Source: Adiantum capillus-veneris
Taxonomy: Eukaryota > Streptophyta > Polypodiopsida > Polypodiales > Pteridaceae
Length of the DNA: 64,000 bases
Direction: 5' to 3'
NCBI GenBank assembly: GCA_014529385.2
Contig: CM043963.1
Coordinates: forward strand, 75,149,912-75,213,911
In this document: positions 10,712 to 23,400 of the stretch, in pieces
Position numbering within the stretch: position 1 is the first letter of the stretch
Layout of the letters: each line of letters begins with the position of its first letter
Notes under the pieces: model-generated
The model's input: the letters and a program-made list of their open reading frames with translations, nothing else
What the model was told of the DNA's origin: nothing
The model's database searches: none
Translations under genes and position numbers: made by a program

Positions 10712-13700
10712 GTAACCTCCTCCCGTTAGCCCTCCCCTCGCCACAGCCCCTCGTGTAAACCCCCCCCCCCCCCCCCGCTGCAATCCCACCTCCACCCTCC
10801 CCCCCTCGCGCTTCCACCCCCCTTAAGCCCCGCCCCTCGCCACAGTTTGCGCTTCCACCCCCCTGCAGCCTTCCCCCCCCGGTACAGCAGGTACAGTGGC
10901 CAAAACTGCAGAATTTTTCGGCAGAATTCACAAAAAAGTTACAGGACTTTACAGGAAATTGCAGAATTCAGACAGTGCAGAAATTGCTGATTTTCAAAAA
11001 TTGCAAAAATTGCATAAAGCGTTGTTTTGATCGTATTTTGCGGAAATTGTAAGAAATGCACGCCATGTATGCTTAGTGTGGAACATGTATGCATAATGTA
11101 GAAGCACTTGTGTGTGTTGGTCAATTTTCTCTCTTCTCTTGTTTTTTGACACCGATCAAACATGAGGAAGCAAAATGATAAGGCAGACCCCTTAGAAGAT
11201 GCAGTTTCAAAGTGCAAAGAAGAAATGGTCGAAACCATTAACAATATCAACTGCCAACTATTAGGGACAATAAGAATGCTCGAGGATTGCGTTTCGGCCC
11301 AAGAAAGCAAGATTGTGGCAATGGGAGATCGGATGACGGCCCAAGACGGAGAGATTCCATCACTCAAGAAGGAGCTCACCGACGCACGCTCACGAAACAC
11401 GCTTGAAGAATAACTAAACACGATCAAAGAGCAAGTGCGAGCCATCAAAGAGGGGGAAGAGCAGCATAAAGAAATGACAACTTCTTGGGTAGACATTATT
11501 ACAAAGACGCAACAAAAAGCAGATGAGGGTGAGAAATGGTTTGAGGTTGCCAAGAAAGGGAAAAGCAAGGAAACAACGTCCACACCCACCCTTATCAATC
11601 TGACATTGGAGGAGGAGCAAAGAAGACGTGTACCCTTATCAACCTGACATTAGAAGAGGAGCAAAGAAGATGTGTACGCTCTCTACATGTGAGAATTTGT
11701 GGCCTTAAAGACAAAGATAATGTAGACGAGGAGGTAAAACAACTCATAGCTTTGATGGGGTTTCATGAGCCGATGCACTCAAGAGCTTGGAGAGTGGGTA
11801 ACAAGAAAAATGGGAGCAAGGGGGAACTCTTGAAAGAAAGGACACTCATCCTTCGTTTTCCCTCCATGGAAGCGAAGGACTTTTTGAAGAAGAGACCAAC
11901 TCTTAAGAAGACGGGCATCTTTCTCGGGGATGATCTTACCCTCTCACAAGTTGCCCATATGCAAGAAGTAATACTAGAGATTAGAGCGACAAGGAAAAAA
12001 GGTAAGATTGCTTTCTACTGAGATGGAAGAGTGGTGATTTTGGAGCCACGCTCCACATGATAGTGTGAGGCCTATGGGACCACACTCAAAGTTGCTACCT
12101 TGAATTGTAATGGATCTATGCGTCTTGATGTGGGTGCTTTTGAGGAGAGTTTTACCGGGAGAAGCATCATCTTCTACTTTGAGACACATCAAGCCCTTGG
12201 ACAGTCTATGCCTCACATTAGTGGATACAGATGGGAGACAGTTTGTAGACAGGAGACACGATCAGAGCACAGAGGGCGGGGCTTAGGAGGAGTGACAATG
12301 TTATTCATGGAGGAGTTACATCCATTGATACATATAGCTCGTAGGGATTAACAAGCTAGGTACATGTGGGTGAGATTGAGAGCAGAGACTGGTAGATATC
12401 TTTACATTGCTATTTGCTACTTTCCTCCGAGTACGTCAGTATATGCACCACCCAGAGGATAGTCCCCCTTCTCTATTTTGGATTATGACATATGGGAATT
12501 CTCTAGAGATGGTGACATTATCATTCTAGGGGACTTCAATGCTAGGATTGCCCATCATCAGACGGTATTTTATGATACTTTAGAGGAGATGCTGAGAGAG
12601 TTGGATGTTGCAGAGAGGGGCCTATCCAAGATATCACAGGATGGAGAACATATTGAGTATGGACGACACTTGATAGACATGGGGACTGTACATGGATTTG
12701 CCATCTTGAATGGCCTACAGAGATTTCCCGCTGTTGGGAGGCTTCACATGCTTTCCACACAGATATGGAGCCAGCACGGTAGATTATGTCATGGCACAGC
12801 GGAGCCTCATCTCTAATATCCAGGATCTCACAGTTGGGCCCCAGACTTGTGGAGGTGGCAGCGGATCATGCTATTGTGTCGCTGACCATCTCTTTCCAGT
12901 TTAGTGTAGCACACATTCCACGAGTAGCAGTCCCTACTCGCTACACCTTCACGCGGGAGACGGATTCGGTATACATAGACGGGATTAAGAGACGCCTATC
13001 CACTGAGGAGCCGGGAAGACCTCTGGAGGAGCTTACTACTATACTGACACAGACATTACATGATGCAGCAGCAGAGGTATACCCACACACATAGCCTGAG
13101 CAGAGACGTCGTTCTGGGAGCATGCCTCAGAACAACTGGTATGATGAGGAATGCTGTCATACTAGAGCTAGACTTCAGAGGGAAGTTCTTTTGGGGGATA
13201 TCACACACAGACAATCACAGATTGGCTTTCGACGCCTAGTGCGGCTGAAGAAGAGTGCATTTTTGGCTCGACTAGAGTAGGATCTATACCAGCTATTCTT
13301 GAGTCGGGACTCGCGTGAGGCATGGAGGCTCTTTCATGAGCATCCCCCCCCCCTTGCCATTACCTCTACAGAGACCTTGGGTCAGTACGCATCATCTTTG
13401 TACACAGTTTCTGGACAGCAGCCCCTCCCCGATCCCCCCGATCCATGCCCACACACATGTGCTTTTTTCACCTCTGAGATGGTGAAGAAGGCCATCGACA
13501 GGATGAAGATTGGAAGAGTATATGATCATGATGGCTTAGTGGCTGAGCATTTCATGCATGCTAGAGATCTACTAGCAGAGCTTCTAGCGGTTATATTTAA
13601 CTTGCCATGTGTGAGGGCTTGCCTGATACTTGGAGCCTGTCTACGATCGTACCTATCTTCAAGTCAGGAGACCCTATGGAGGCTATAAATTATCGCAAAA

Positions 13701-15962
13701 TCATGATCGGACACACATTGGCACGGTCGTACGCATCCATTCTTGAACAACAACAGAGTAGATGGGCAGAGAGGGAGGGAATGTGTGCTGTTGGGCAGGC
13801 AGGGTTCAGGAGAGGTTTTTCTACTCTTGACCATATTTTGACACTCAGGGCCATCATCGAGGAAGGCTGATCCCGTGGGAGACGGATCTATTGTAGCTTT
13901 GTGGACTTCCGCAAAGCATTTGACACAGTACCCAGAGCTAGATTGATGCGCAGGTTAAAAGGCGATGGGAGTACCCACAGAGCTCATTTGGGGGATCATG
14001 GCACAACATAGATCAGTAGTAGGGCATGTACGCACCTTAGAGGATCTATCTACACCGGTTTACTCCACTATTGGGGTGAAGCAGGGATGCTCGCTCTCTC
14101 CTACTCTATTTGGTATGTATGTGGATGAGGTTTCTGACTACATTGAGAGAGATGGTGATAGAGGTGCACCGCTGGCAGGGACATGGATTCCGCTATTGTC
14201 ATATGTTGATGATATTGTGTTGATCTTCGACTCTCCGGAGGGGATGCAACGTCACTTAGATGCTTTGCATAGTTTTGTCCATGAGAGTGGCATGTCTGTC
14301 AATCTTGGTAAAACCAAGGTCATGGTATTTAATACCACCCCACAGTGGATCAGGAGGTCAGTGCCCGCATTCGCATATGGCCAGGAGACGGTGGAATATA
14401 CATATGCTTACACTTACCTTGGAGTGGTTTTTAGTGGACGAGCATTTTCTTTGAGGAGAGCAGCAGAGACTAGATTGACCAGAGCCCATTCGGCATTGGG
14501 GAGACTGGAGAGGATGTGTTCACAGGTTCAGTTTCAGGAGCCTCAAAGGAGGCTCTGGCTCTCTGACACTTTGGTGGCTTTTGTATTGCTCTATGGAGCT
14601 GAGATATGGGGGCCTTCATTGGATCATCACGGGAGAATAGGTCGTATTGGTGGATGGGGGGACATGGAGAAGCCTTTGGTCTCCATGATCTCGCGGCTCA
14701 TTAGAGCCAAGGCTTCAGTACCACGTGCCATTATCTGAGCAGAGCTAGCTGCCCCCCCACTAGTAGTTGAGGTGCTCACCAGATTTGTTTCCTTCTTACA
14801 CCGCTTGTGGGAACTTCCCAGAGAAAGATATGTCCACCTTGCACTTGAGTCCTCGATAGTTAGCCACGCAGGGAGACACAGCATGTTGGTATAGGGAGAT
14901 GACGTCATGGTTCCAAGCACATGGATTTAGTATAGACAGATTGCCCCCTTCCAGTACTCACTGGATGCACCCTCTCTGACTCTTACACAGTCCAAGACCA
15001 CCTGGCTCATCCGCCAGGACCTGATTCAGCTAGACACCAGGAGGACATGGGTACAACCAACACAGGAGCTGGGCATGAAGATGGCTTTCTACAGAGAGCA
15101 TCTTCTCCAGCTTACGATGGATGGTTTTGTGATGAGGCCTAGATACATTGACACCCACTTGTCTCATGGGATACAATGTGCTATTGGCCAGATACGCACA
15201 TCTTCACACCAGCTGCGGATTGAGACTGGGAGATACAGTGGAGTGCCAGCAAAGGCCAGGACATGCACTGTGTGTGACATGGAGCTCGAGACAGAGTTAC
15301 ACTACACATGCCATTGCCCCGTTTACTACGAGATACGAGGCTGCTTCCACTGCTTGTTTAGAGAGGGCTTTGGACCACTCTCCAGAGTCATGAGGTACGA
15401 GGATCAGAGATGCCTGGGTTTGTTTCTGCTCGAGCTGCGCAGACACAGAGAGAGCCTGCTGAGAGGAGAGGCTAGCCAGTCTTAGAGACACATCACATAT
15501 TTCTTTAGAGCAGACACTGGAGACCCAGAGGAGCTACTACCACATCAGATCTTTTCGCCTCACACTAGAGGCACATTGATCGATTGAGTGACTGAGCTAT
15601 GGAGATCGAGACGCCCACGACTGCGGAGGACTACACGGCATCGACGGAGGCTACATCAGAGGATTCAGACCACTTTGGCTCGACATGCACGACGCGCGGT
15701 CAAACTGCTGTCCATGGAGGAGATTGATGAGATCCGCCAACGACCGATGTTGGATCTCTTGTGACGTGATCTAGCTACCCCCAGCTAGCTGCTTAATGCG
15801 CGCCTACCAATTTAGGATCCCATAGTACTTTTATTTTATCATTTTATCATTTTGTCAGTTCATTTTGTTACTGTGACTTGGTATCAGATTCACCACGTTG
15901 TAACGCTCTGGTCTCATAGGTCATTTTGGCCTTTTGAAGACGTTTATATAACATTTCATTTC

Positions 15963-16003
<41 letters not shown>

Positions 16004-17378
16004 CAATTATCTGTTAAAATAAACATCTCAAGGGCCCAGACCTTGAGATAAATGTTCAAATATGTTGATCACTAGACAACTATAATCCCAATCCATGCAA
16101 TACGCAATCAAATACCAAGACTATTTCTTGGTTCTGAGTATTCCAAATGTCCTAACATATACATCTTTATCATGTTGAAGAGATGGAAAATTCTCCTCAT
16201 ATTGTGTCATGAGCACAGCAAGAGGAAACTCATCTCTTACTGGATTGCTTGTGGGTACAAGTTTACAGAACATCCCAAGGAGCCTTATGAGGCTTTGGAG
16301 AAGAAAGTGGTTTAGCCTCTAAGGAAGAGGAATTTTGAAGAGGTGGAACTTGCGGAATAGGACCTAAACATTTAAGACATGAGGAGGCTCTCTCTGCTTT
16401 TGTTGTGTTCTCTTCCATTTCTTTGCTTTTCTCCTCCTAGCTATCTTTGCATCTGATCTTCTAGTACATGTGGATACTTCTCATGACCTTCTGTCTGCTT
16501 TCTTTGCTTTGGATGCTCTACTCTGAGTGCATCCAGCTGCCATATTTCTTACTCTATCACAAATAATACAGTGCGTTGGAAGTTTCATAAAGAACACTCT
16601 GTCCTGAACATCCCCTCATGTATAGTAGAGAGGGAGATGAAATGAGGAGGATTCTTCAAGAGAGAGGGGTGAAGAATATTAAGTTGCAAAGAGGGAGTGT
16701 ATACACCATCAGACTATGCATCTCCTTCAATCAAAACATGCACCAAATTACTATCAATCTGTGAGATATGTCGCTGAAACTCTGGCAGCAAAGCTTGGAA
16801 ATCTAAAAGTGATTGCTAGACCCTCTCCCAATCTAGCAAGATCCAGCTCTCGTCTACATCTGTATAGGTAACAATACGATCTAGCAAAATCAAGGGAATT
16901 CTGTGCAAGAGCTGCACTAACCTTGTCCGATGTCTCAAACTGGATCTTTAAATGTCTTCCCAACAGGGAGACAATCACAATACTGGGAATAGGCACGTGA
17001 AGAAATGTAGACCTGAGGTAGTGTATGAACTGTGTAGCCAATAGCCCATACCTATTACACCACCACTTTGCATATCAAACAACACGTTTCCAATGTGACC
17101 ATTGACTTGTGAATGGAGATGAAAGTATCCGCTGAAAGTCTAATTCTAATGGTAATCCCGTTAGAGTAATGTGACCATTGACTTGTGAATAGAGATGAAA
17201 GTATCTGCTGAAAGTGTAATTCCAATGGTATCCGCTGAAAGTCTAATTCCAATGGTAATCCTGCTAGAGTAATGTGATCATTGACGTGGAGAAAAACCAA
17301 ATGCTACTCAAATGCTAGCGCTGGTGACCTAGTGGAAATCCCCACCAATGCAACAACTTACTAGAATTTGGAACCTAG

Positions 17379-17417
<39 letters not shown>

Positions 17418-20400
17418 GGTAATCCCGTTAGAGTAATGTGACCATTGACTTGTGAATAGAGATGAAAGTATCTGTTGAAAGTGTAATTCCAATGGTATTC
17501 GCTGAAAGTCTAATTCCAATGGTAATCCTGTTAGAGTAATGTGATCATTGATGTGTAAATGGAGCTGAAGGTATCCGCCGGAAGTCTAATTCCACTGGAA
17601 ATCCCAAAAGAGTTCATGATGAAGAGAAGACTCACCTCCAATGAGAAAAACCAAATGCTACTCAAATGCTAGCGCTGGTGACCTAGTGGAAATCCCCACC
17701 AATGCAACAACTTACTAGAATTTGGAACCTAGAGGTGTGTGTGTGTGTGTGTGCACTCTCGCCAGGGTGATTGAATACAAATGGGAGAGCACATGGAGAC
17801 AAGTGAATCGTAATGAGCACAATAGCAAAGCATCGGGAGTAGTAGTAGTGTCATGTAGAGAGGAGTTTCACCCTATTATACAAGTGGTTCACAGAGATGA
17901 GAGTGCTCACTATATCTGGGTGAGAGTTACAATGGAGGACGGCCGAGCTCTCTACATTGCCATATGTTACTTCCCTCCTAGCTCATCTCACTATGCTTTG
18001 CCTAAGGGACAATCACGATACATGATATTAGGTGAGGATATTTGGGAGTTCTCGAGGGACAGAGATGTAAACCTACTCAGGGATTTCAAAGCTAGGATAG
18101 CATGTCATCAGACATCCTTCTTTGACACTTCTGAGGAGATGTTGAGAGAGCTAGGCTCTAGAGAGATGGGGCTCTCTAAGACCTCAAAGGATATTGAGGA
18201 GTTCTACTTTCTTCACAACAGAGTTGGTGAGGTGATCCATTGACAGATTCCACACAGGAAGGGTAGAACATTTCATACATGCTAGAGATCATATTGATGG
18301 TTTGTTCGCTAGATTCAAGAGGGGATTCTCTTCACTTGATCATATCTTCACGCTTGGAGCGATCATTGAGGAGGGTATAGCACATGGGAAGAGGATTTAT
18401 TGTAGCTTTGTGGATTTCTACAAAGCCTTTGACATAGTCCCAAGAGCCAGATTAATACGGAGACTACGTGACTTGAGAGTCCAGAGGAGCTTGTATGGGA
18501 TATCAAGGCACTCTACGAGATAGTTATAGAGAGAGTACAGACATCCGAGGACCTTTTAAAGCTTGTTCTCTCTACTATTGGGGTGAAGCATGGATGCCCA
18601 CTTTCTCAAATTTACTATCACGCAAAGTATGCACCAGCCATTCTGTCATACCTCTAGCCTGCTCATTCTGAACCCTTTTCACATGAAGTACATCATGTAC
18701 ATCTTCATCAAAAATAGGTTGATTTGTAGCATTTTCTGAAAACCCCATAGGTTGTACATCTGCCTCATTCGAATTTGCATTCAAATTTCCACCAGCTGAA
18801 AAGAGGTGTAAGGTGTAGCGAAAGTGAATGTTGAACTTTGCTCAAGATGAGTGCTCCGAACTATGCTCAAGGGTTCCTTTTACTTATGGAAGGGAGAGCC
18901 TTCCATTCCTTTAGTGAGAGAGTGCAAATGATCACAAACAAAGTGAAAAGACACCGTGAATGAAGGTGTTGAGATTGAGAGAGAGATAGAGAGAAGAGTA
19001 TGACATTAGACTGTTGCCAAACCCTCCTCCAAGGGCCCCTCTCTCGAGGGCAAGAGAAGTCTATGCTATTGATTGCACAAATCTGGTACAAAGGTGCTCT
19101 TGATGTTATGATGCAATGATGATCTAAGTCGGAGACGAGGGCGATGACAACGCTGATGATTGCTGGTTGAAAACGTTGTTTTCAGAGGTTGAAGACACGA
19201 TTGAATCTGGCTTAAAACGCTAATGCATCTGGGCTGAAGCGCTGGATTTATCTGGCTGAAAAAATGGTGTGGACTGCTGTGGATTGCTAGCTGAAAAACG
19301 TTGGATCAGGTTGTTGAAAAAACGCTGATCCGGCCTGCTAAAAATGCTGATGCTGATTGTTGGAAACGCTGGTCTAAGTGCTGATCTGCAAACGCTGAAT
19401 GCTGAAATCGCTGGCGTAGGCTGATGATGCTTGATGAAAACGCTAATGCTTGTTGAGGTTCTTGCTGAGAAGAAATGCCAGAGGACGTGCTGCAAAGTCT
19501 GCCTGTGTTCTCTTGGTTTCTTCTGCTTCTACTGAGTTACTGCCAGGTTTCTTTTATATTAACTTACAAATTTTCCCTACCCAGTTTCCCAACAAAGTCA
19601 CTTATTAATAATACGTGAAAAATGGATAAATAGGGGAAATGGGTTTTGTGCACTGTAAAATGTTGATGATGGTTACTGAATGTCATGCTGATGATCATGC
19701 TGTGTGCAACGAGAGGATATGCAACTACTCTATGCGTGGACATGCACGGCTACGCACAGGCTCACAAAGGTGCCACAACGCTTCTTAAGCTGACTTGAAC
19801 CTTGGACTTGAAGTAGCTTGTCCACATGCACATAGGGTTAGATGTGCACGTGACATCCCCTCCTCTTCAAAGTGAGGTACTGGTACCGAGCTTTATGGTG
19901 TCGAGGGAGAGCGCCAACAACGTCTGGAATCCTGGGAAGGATTCTTCGTCGGGCTGACTCTGATGCGTGGGTGGTGCGATACTTGAACTTCATAAAGGTC
20001 TGCAATGCTTTGTTCTTTGGGCTGCGTCGAAAGCGACACAAAGTGATCTATGGCTGCTTCAATGCTCCAACTTCGGCTATGGACATAGTCCACCTTCTTC
20101 AAGAATCTTGGAAGAGCAAAATTCTTGAAACCACTTCCAACACAAAATCATGAACATATCCATTCCATGTAGAGTGACTGGAAAAATACTATTCTTTCGA
20201 AAAGATCGCACATGCAATGTAGATGAACAAAGTGACGGAGTGCCAAGCCGTTTTCCAAACACACGCAAAAAATGGGGTCGAAAGTGACTTTCTGATCTAA
20301 ATCTATCAACTGTGGCAAATCAATGGAAATGCCGATGCTTGATGGTCAATCTTTCTTGTGCTCGTTTTGAGACTGTGGCATGCCAAGGAAGAGACATGGA

Positions 20401-23400
20401 ATGTGAATTCCTTGAATGCAAAGTTTTCTTCCTTTCGTTAGTGATCCGCATACATCCGTGCTCATTCATGAGTGAATCAAGTGCAGCGTACAATATGGCA
20501 TGCCTGTGGAAAGGGAACACGTAAAGATGGTGACGAAAATACAAGAAGCCGTCACGAATGGAACACTCGAACAATGCGTGCTGACTAATCGTGCGAACAC
20601 AGAATACTTCTTGAGTAGGTTCTTTGGACCTCGACTTGAGAGCCAAGATCTGTTCTGCGTGATTGATCGTATCTGCAATGAGGTTAGCTTCACTAGAAAC
20701 AGCATCATCTAAACCATCGGCCTTGTGAAGAATCACATCTCTATCATGCAAAACATGTGTGTCGTGCTTTGGAGAAGAAAAGACTGAGAGAGTCTCCTCC
20801 TTTTTCTTTTCAATCTTCGCCTGCACATTAGAAATGAGAGGTAAAGAATGAACAACTTCCTCACCACGAATCATGATGGGAGAGGCATTTAGAGTGAGTA
20901 TTGTCTACCCAATCAATGAGAGGGTTACGCTCACGAAACCATCAAATGCCTAGAATCATATCACATCCTGAAAGAGGACATACTATAAATTTTCTGCGGA
21001 AGGACGCTTGTTGAACAATGAATAACACATCAAGGCTGTTAGGTGCAGCGGAATGAATGTTTGCGCTTTGCTCAAGATGAGTGCTCCGAACTGTACTCAA
21101 GGTTCCTTTTGTTCTTATGGAAGGTAGAGCCTTCCGTTCTTAATGAGAGAATGCTATGATCACAAACAAGTGAATGGACACTAGAGACGTTGTAAAACCC
21201 TCCTCTGAAGGCCCCACTCTCGTCGGCGAGAGTGGTCTACTTATGATTGCACAATGTAGTACAAATGGAATGCATGGGACTGATGCAAGTCTAGGCTATG
21301 GCGACGACGACGACGGGGATGACGACACCGACCTAAGGGCTGAAATCTACAATCTGGTTTCTACTGTCCAAAAACGCTATGGGCAGAAATCTACGGCTAG
21401 TCCAAAAACGCTGATTTTGGGGGCTGTTTCTGCAAGTCTTTGTCGATGAAAATCTGCAGGTTTAGGGCTGAAAACTGAGGTTTCTTAAGGCTGAAAACTG
21501 TTGGTCTTTCCGGGCTGAATCTGCTACTCTTTAGGGCTGAACTGGCAGGCTCTTCATGGCTGAAAAACGCTGATGTTGTAGCTCTTCAAAAACGTTGGGC
21601 ATGGGGAAAAACGCCAGGTTGAGGTCTGTCAAAAACGCTAAGGCAAGGGACTTTCCGACGATGATCCAAATGCTGAAAACGCAATGCTGATGCAGATCTA
21701 GGCGATGGAAAACGCTAGAGGGATGGTTCTTCTTGCTTGGAGGGGGAAATCGCCAAGGGGTCTTGTTGAGAAGTTGCCTGCTGAGCTTGGCTCCTGTTGC
21801 CTCTTCTGTCATTTAGTGCTAGTCTAGGTTTGCTTATATACAAACTTACTCAATTTGCCCTACCTACTTTCCAACAAGTCACTTGAAAATAATAAGTGAA
21901 AAATGTCAAAAATAGGTAAAATAGGCTAAATGCACTGGAAAATTCCTCTGAAGGATTCTGATGGGAATGCGTATGATCATGCTGTGTGCAACCAGAGGAT
22001 ATGCATCTACACTAAGTGATTGGGCTTGCATGGTCTACGAATAGACTCACAAAAGTGCCATATCACTTCCAATCTAAACTGACTTGACTGAACTGAACCC
22101 TGGTCATGCTGTAGCTTGTCTACGGACACATAGGGTTGGATGTGTCACGTGACAAAGGCACTCTTGTGTAATGAGAGAGTCCATACCGGAAGCGAAGCTC
22201 AAGACCTTGAGGGGAGTTGTCTTGCTAACCTCCAAGTCGGCTCTTTCCACAAGCGTGTCACCAATCACATCATGCATACTATCAGAATCAAACAAGACCA
22301 GCATGTGTTGACCATTCACATGACCATAACACTTCATGAGAGACTCATCAAGGAGAGAATCATGAGACTTGGAACACGAGTGTTCTCATTTATGGCATTA
22401 ACAGAGGATGTGGGTTTGTTGGTTCTTTAGATTCCTTAGATTCAATCTTAGGACATGTTTTCTTTATATGACCCTTGACGTGACAATGATAACATTGACC
22501 TTCCTTAGAATAAATGACTTGTTCTTCTGCCTTGATGTATCCTCCTATGATTCCTTGTGCAGCTTTTTCATCTGGGGTGAGCTTAGGTTTAGCAAGTGTG
22601 TTAGCTTTACCCTTAGATTCATTGTAAGAGTTCTTTTCCGAAAGACTAGTGGAAGATTGGTTAGAAGAGTTACCATTCTTACCATTCGGGGTACTGTGAG
22701 AAGACTTGTTCTCCTTAGGCTTTCCCTTGTTGTTCTTCATCTCGTGTGCCAGAGCAATCGCTACCGCTTTGTTGAAATCTACGGGATCGAAGACTTCGAC
22801 ATCAAACCTGATATAGTCGTCCAACCCGAAAATAAAAGCTTCTTTGCGCTTCACATCCAATTTGTGTAATTGGATGCCAAGCTGCAAAACATGGTTAGAA
22901 AAAGACATGATTGGAGTACCATTTTGCTTGAGATTTCGGCAATCTTTCTTTAACTTCACTAGGTACTGAGGTGGCAAGAACCGCGCCTTGAGCTTGTCTT
23001 GGAAGTCGGCCCAATTGAAAGAAAGCGCATTCCTCTAGGTGCACGGCCAATTGCTCCTCTTATCACCCTTGATACCAATTAATGGTATCACCGGCAAGAT
23101 ACATGGCTGTTGTCAAAACTTTGCTATTTTCTATCTTCTTAGTTGTCGCAAAATAAGCATTAAATTGATGCAACCAAGAATGAATAACATTAGCATCCAT
23201 CTTATTGTCTTACTTATTGAATGTCAACTTTTCAGTGACAGGGTTGTTCGAATCCGCTTCTCGACTTGTGCTACTTGATGATTCTTTGAGTGGCTCGGAC
23301 TTCGAGGTGAGTACCTGTAGGACCAACTCTTGCATGCGTGGGTCTCTTTGCGCCTCACGTTCTAATTCCAAGGCCGCTCGACTTTCTTCGGCCGCCATGC

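Larger units (their letters stand above)
10710..15965 (+). mobile_element. LINE-A copy 2, near full length, decayed
   Basis: About 5.3 kb: a C-rich 5' UTR (10710-11161), ORF1, ORF2 and a 3' UTR ending in TTTCATTTCATTTC, between TC tracts 10678-10709 and 15966-16000. Both ORFs are broken. It lies in sense orientation inside the enolase intron. Confidence 0.92.

Noticed and set aside
16754-17041. Plant L1 ORF1 gag-like domain
   Set aside because: Only a weak pattern resemblance over about 25 residues; not enough for a call.
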